A stretch of 35,273 nucleotides of DNA from Owenweeksia sp. (GTDB lineage: Bacteria; Bacteroidota; Bacteroidia; Flavobacteriales; Schleiferiaceae). The position numbers were made by a program, and so were the translations under genes. The stretch lies in contig JANQPD010000090.1 of the NCBI GenBank assembly GCA_028285465.1, positions 1 through 35,273 of the forward strand, written 5' to 3'. The stretch's first letter is position 1. Every line of letters starts with the position of its first letter. This document shows positions 33,116 through 35,273 of the stretch, one piece after another. Below the pieces are notes generated by a model, which was given only the letters and a program-made list of their open reading frames with translations, did no database searches and was not told the DNA's origin.

Positions 33116-34066
33116 ATGCAAATCTTCCAAAAGCTGAATGCACCTTATAGCTACCTGGATACGATAAGCGGGGTAGAGTTGTGGTTAAAAAGAGAGGACC
33201 TGATCCACCCCGAGCTAAGTGGCAATAAGTGGCGCAAGCTGAAGTACTATCTGGAAGACTTTAGAAAAAGCGGGAAATCTGTGATACTCACTTTTGGCGG
33301 AGCTTTTTCGAACCACCTGGCGGCAACGGCTGCTTTGGGAAAAATAGCCGGCATTCCTACTAAGGCACTCGTGCGGGGAGAAGAAGTACAACACAACCCC
33401 ACCCTGGATTTTTGCCGGGCACAGGGGATGGAATTGGAAGCTATTTCGCGCAAACGCTACGCTACTAAAGACGACCCTGCGTTTATGCGCTTACTGGAAG
33501 AAACGTTGCCGGGTGTATACGCGATCCCAGAAGGGGGTAAAGGACCACTTGGTGTAAAAGGATGTACCGAAATCTTAGAGGCCGTGCCTGAAGATTTTGA
33601 CTACATAGCCGTAGCAGCTGGCACGGGCACCACTAGCAGTGGTTTGTTGCTTAGTGTGCACAAAGCCCAGGTGCTCTGCTTTCCGGCACTTAAAGGAGGC
33701 CGTTTTTTACACCAGGCCATACACCGCCAATTGCTGGATTTTCAACAGCATTTTCCCACAGTATTTGATGAACAAAAACTTTTGAATACCCGCCTGCGGC
33801 TCGTAGAAAAGTATCATTTTGGGGGCTATGGAAAAGTAAGCTCTGCGTTAATTGATTTTATGAATGGTTTCTATGAGCAGTACCGCATACCCCTGGACCC
33901 GGTATATACGGGAAAACTGTTGTACGGTCTTTTTGATATGATTAAAACAGGCGAGATAGCTAAAGGGAGTAAGGTATTGGCTATACATACCGGAGGTCTA
34001 CAAGGAATAAAGGGCATGAACGCCCGTTTGCATAAACAAGGCTTAAAAATTAACTATGAGGTATAG
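33116..34066 (+). CDS. 1-aminocyclopropane-1-carboxylate deaminase/D-cysteine desulfhydrase-like PLP enzyme
   Basis: A 316-aa fold-type II PLP enzyme. The PLP lysine is Lys38 in SGNKWRKLKYYL, preceded by REDLIHPELSGNK. GGAFSNHLAATAA (61-73) holds the substrate and cofactor carboxylate, and AAGTGTTSSGLLL is the phosphate-binding glycine loop. Such enzymes open ACC to 2-oxobutyrate and ammonia, or release H2S from D-cysteine; the sequence alone does not decide between them. Desulfhydrase is more common in this group. The gene overlaps the next gene by 11 nt. Confidence 0.85.
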   Translation: MQIFQKLNAPYSYLDTISGVELWLKREDLIHPELSGNKWRKLKYYLEDFRKSGKSVILTFGGAFSNHLAATAALGKIAGIPTKALVRGEEVQHNPTLDFCRAQGMELEAISRKRYATKDDPAFMRLLEETLPGVYAIPEGGKGPLGVKGCTEILEAVPEDFDYIAVAAGTGTTSSGLLLSVHKAQVLCFPALKGGRFLHQAIHRQLLDFQQHFPTVFDEQKLLNTRLRLVEKYHFGGYGKVSSALIDFMNGFYEQYRIPLDPVYTGKLLYGLFDMIKTGEIAKGSKVLAIHTGGLQGIKGMNARLHKQGLKINYEV

Positions 34067-34976
34067 AGGCACAATGATCCTGCTGTTGGTAATGCAATTT
34101 GCATTCGGGCAGGCTGGAAAGAATAAAGCACAGCTTGCGTACATTGAAAAGTACCACAGAATAGCCATAGAGGAAATGAAGAAGTTTGGTATTCCTGCCA
34201 GTATTACCCTGGCACAGGGGCTGTTGGAATCGGCTGCAGGCCTGAGTTACCTCGCCCAGGAGGGCAATAATCATTTTGGCATAAAGTGCCACCGGGATTG
34301 GAACGGCAAGCGCCTTTACCGCGATGACGATGAAAAGAACGAATGTTTCAGGGGGTATAATAGCGCGAGTGAAAGCTTTCGCGACCATTCTGAATTCCTG
34401 AAGTACCGTTCGCGCTATGCCTTCTTGTTTGAGGAGTCGCCTACAGATTACAAGGCCTGGGCCAATGGATTAAAAAAAGCGGGGTACGCCACAGACCGCA
34501 GGTACCCCAAGCGCCTCATCGAGCTTATAGAACGCTATGAATTGCACCGGTATGACCTGGAAGGTTATGAGGTGGAAATAAAAGCGTATACTGAAAAGGA
34601 GCCGGATATTCCTCCTGCAGAAATATTGGAAAGCTACCAGATCAACGTATCCAAGAATTATGTGAAGTTTGTGGTGGCTAAAAAAGGAGACACCTTCAGC
34701 AGTATTGCCAAACAGATAGAGGTGTCTGAGAAGCGTTTGCTTAAATACAACGAGCTGGAAAGAGTACCGGAATTAAAGGGCGGGGAGAGACTCTATATAC
34801 AACCCAAACGCAGAAAGGCGCACCGCGATTTTAAAACCTATACGGTACAGGAGGGCGACAGCATGTACGCCATTGCCCAAAAGTTTGCCATTAAACTGAA
34901 ATACTTATACAAACGAAACAAAGAGATAGCCACAGGAAGGGAACCTGAAGCGGGCGAAGTGCTTGAATTGCGTTAA
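34056..34976 (+). CDS. Secreted glucosaminidase with two LysM domains
   Basis: A 306-aa exported protein with a short signal peptide (MRYRGTMILLLVMQFAFGQA). A FlgJ/AcmA-type N-acetylglucosaminidase domain (about 27-165) has the catalytic Glu58 in TLAQGLLESAAG followed by GNNHFGIKCH. Two C-terminal LysM peptidoglycan-binding repeats lie at about 205-250 (VAKKGDTFSSIAKQIEVS) and 258-305 (YTVQEGDSMYAIAQKFAI). It hydrolyses peptidoglycan sugar chains outside the cytoplasmic membrane. Its ATG lies inside the preceding gene (11 nt overlap), indicating coupling; a second ATG at 34074 would also leave a usable signal peptide. Its stop overlaps that of the opposing gene. Confidence 0.92.
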   Translation: MRYRGTMILLLVMQFAFGQAGKNKAQLAYIEKYHRIAIEEMKKFGIPASITLAQGLLESAAGLSYLAQEGNNHFGIKCHRDWNGKRLYRDDDEKNECFRGYNSASESFRDHSEFLKYRSRYAFLFEESPTDYKAWANGLKKAGYATDRRYPKRLIELIERYELHRYDLEGYEVEIKAYTEKEPDIPPAEILESYQINVSKNYVKFVVAKKGDTFSSIAKQIEVSEKRLLKYNELERVPELKGGERLYIQPKRRKAHRDFKTYTVQEGDSMYAIAQKFAIKLKYLYKRNKEIATGREPEAGEVLELR

Positions 34977-35273
34977 TTGACTGCATAGCACACCAGGGTG
35001 CCGTCCTCCATCAAGGTAACCATGTTGATCACGCCATCTTGACTTAAAGAGCCCATATCAAAAGGGCCCTGGGCAAATGCCGGAAACCCTTCCACCAGTT
35101 CGCCCTCCTTATCGTAGAGGTAAATGCCTTCTGCTTTTTCACTGTAGGCCGCTGTGTAAAAATCACCCTTAAAGATCATGGCTTTTGGCTTGGAGCTGAT
35201 GTTGCCATCCAGTACTGCAGACCAGGGGTTTTTTGGGTTTTTGTGTATGAGGGTTTCGCCAGAACTGTATATG
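34973..35273 (-). CDS. C-terminal part of an unidentified protein (cut by window edge)
   Basis: The frame is open from the window edge to a stop at 34973-34975, giving the last 99 residues. The segment is beta-rich with repeated short Gly-turn strands (GIYLYDKEGELVEGFPAFAQ, then GVINMVTLMEDGTLVCYAVN), compatible with the last blades of a beta-propeller or WD/PQQ-like repeat protein of the kind common in Bacteroidota. No family can be named. The stop overlaps that of the glucosaminidase gene. Confidence 0.6.
   Translation of the reverse strand, partial: IYSSGETLIHKNPKNPWSAVLDGNISSKPKAMIFKGDFYTAAYSEKAEGIYLYDKEGELVEGFPAFAQGPFDMGSLSQDGVINMVTLMEDGTLVCYAVN

Overview
The window looks like a chromosomal segment of a Bacteroidota bacterium, most likely a flavobacterium. 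Evidence: several start regions carry the Bacteroidota -7 promoter element TAnnTTTG; I see no consistent Shine-Dalgarno motifs; mevalonate-pathway genes sit beside a UbiA prenyltransferase; the gene families (DPM1-like glycosyltransferase, lipoproteins with SGC-type lipoboxes, OmpH, PagL-like barrel, TPM/LemA pair) are typical of the group. I cannot name a genus. I recognised no rRNA, tRNA, CRISPR array or intact insertion sequence.

Region 1 (1-8738) is mostly housekeeping. It holds a partial dihydroorotase and a DPM1-like glycosyltransferase on the minus strand. Divergent from them is a plus-strand unit of sensor histidine kinase, hemW and a cyclase-family hydrolase. Minus-strand genes follow for a methyltransferase, a double GNAT protein, a DUF763 protein and rsgA. 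Region 2 (8739-13840) looks accessory: dinB, an alternating palindromic REP-like array inside a 123-bp tandem duplication, two CPBP membrane proteases, AraC-type and Crp-type regulators and a cupin. Region 3 (13841-21043) runs entirely on the minus strand: a secreted erythromycin-esterase-like enzyme, then (in transcription order) queD, a four-helix-bundle protein gene, fabD, a lipoprotein, mvaD, mevalonate kinase and a UbiA prenyltransferase, packed with overlapping stop/start codons. This unit joins malonyl-ACP supply, isoprenoid precursor synthesis and prenyl transfer.

Region 4 (21165-24303) is a tight minus-strand run of M23 peptidase, MerR regulator, LemA and two TPM-domain proteins, pointing to envelope maintenance. 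Region 5 (24432-29987) holds alaS with a downstream outer-membrane barrel gene, facing a lipoprotein, an OmpH/Skp-like chaperone and a PagL-like outer-membrane protein. Region 6 (30171-35273) has a YefM-type antitoxin next to a doubly broken YoeB toxin, then hutU, a PLP-dependent deaminase/desulfhydrase, a glucosaminidase with two LysM domains, and the C-terminus of an unidentified protein.

The most unusual locus is 20203-20626. A free-standing 23S-rRNA-intervening-sequence-type four-helix-bundle gene is bracketed by oppositely oriented arrays of a degenerate heptamer NNKAGTA. Six units exactly fill the gap from the upstream gene's stop codon to its start codon, and three units lie on the other side, one of which contains its own stop codon. 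It looks like a small mobile cassette or repeat-plus-protein system inserted in a housekeeping operon.
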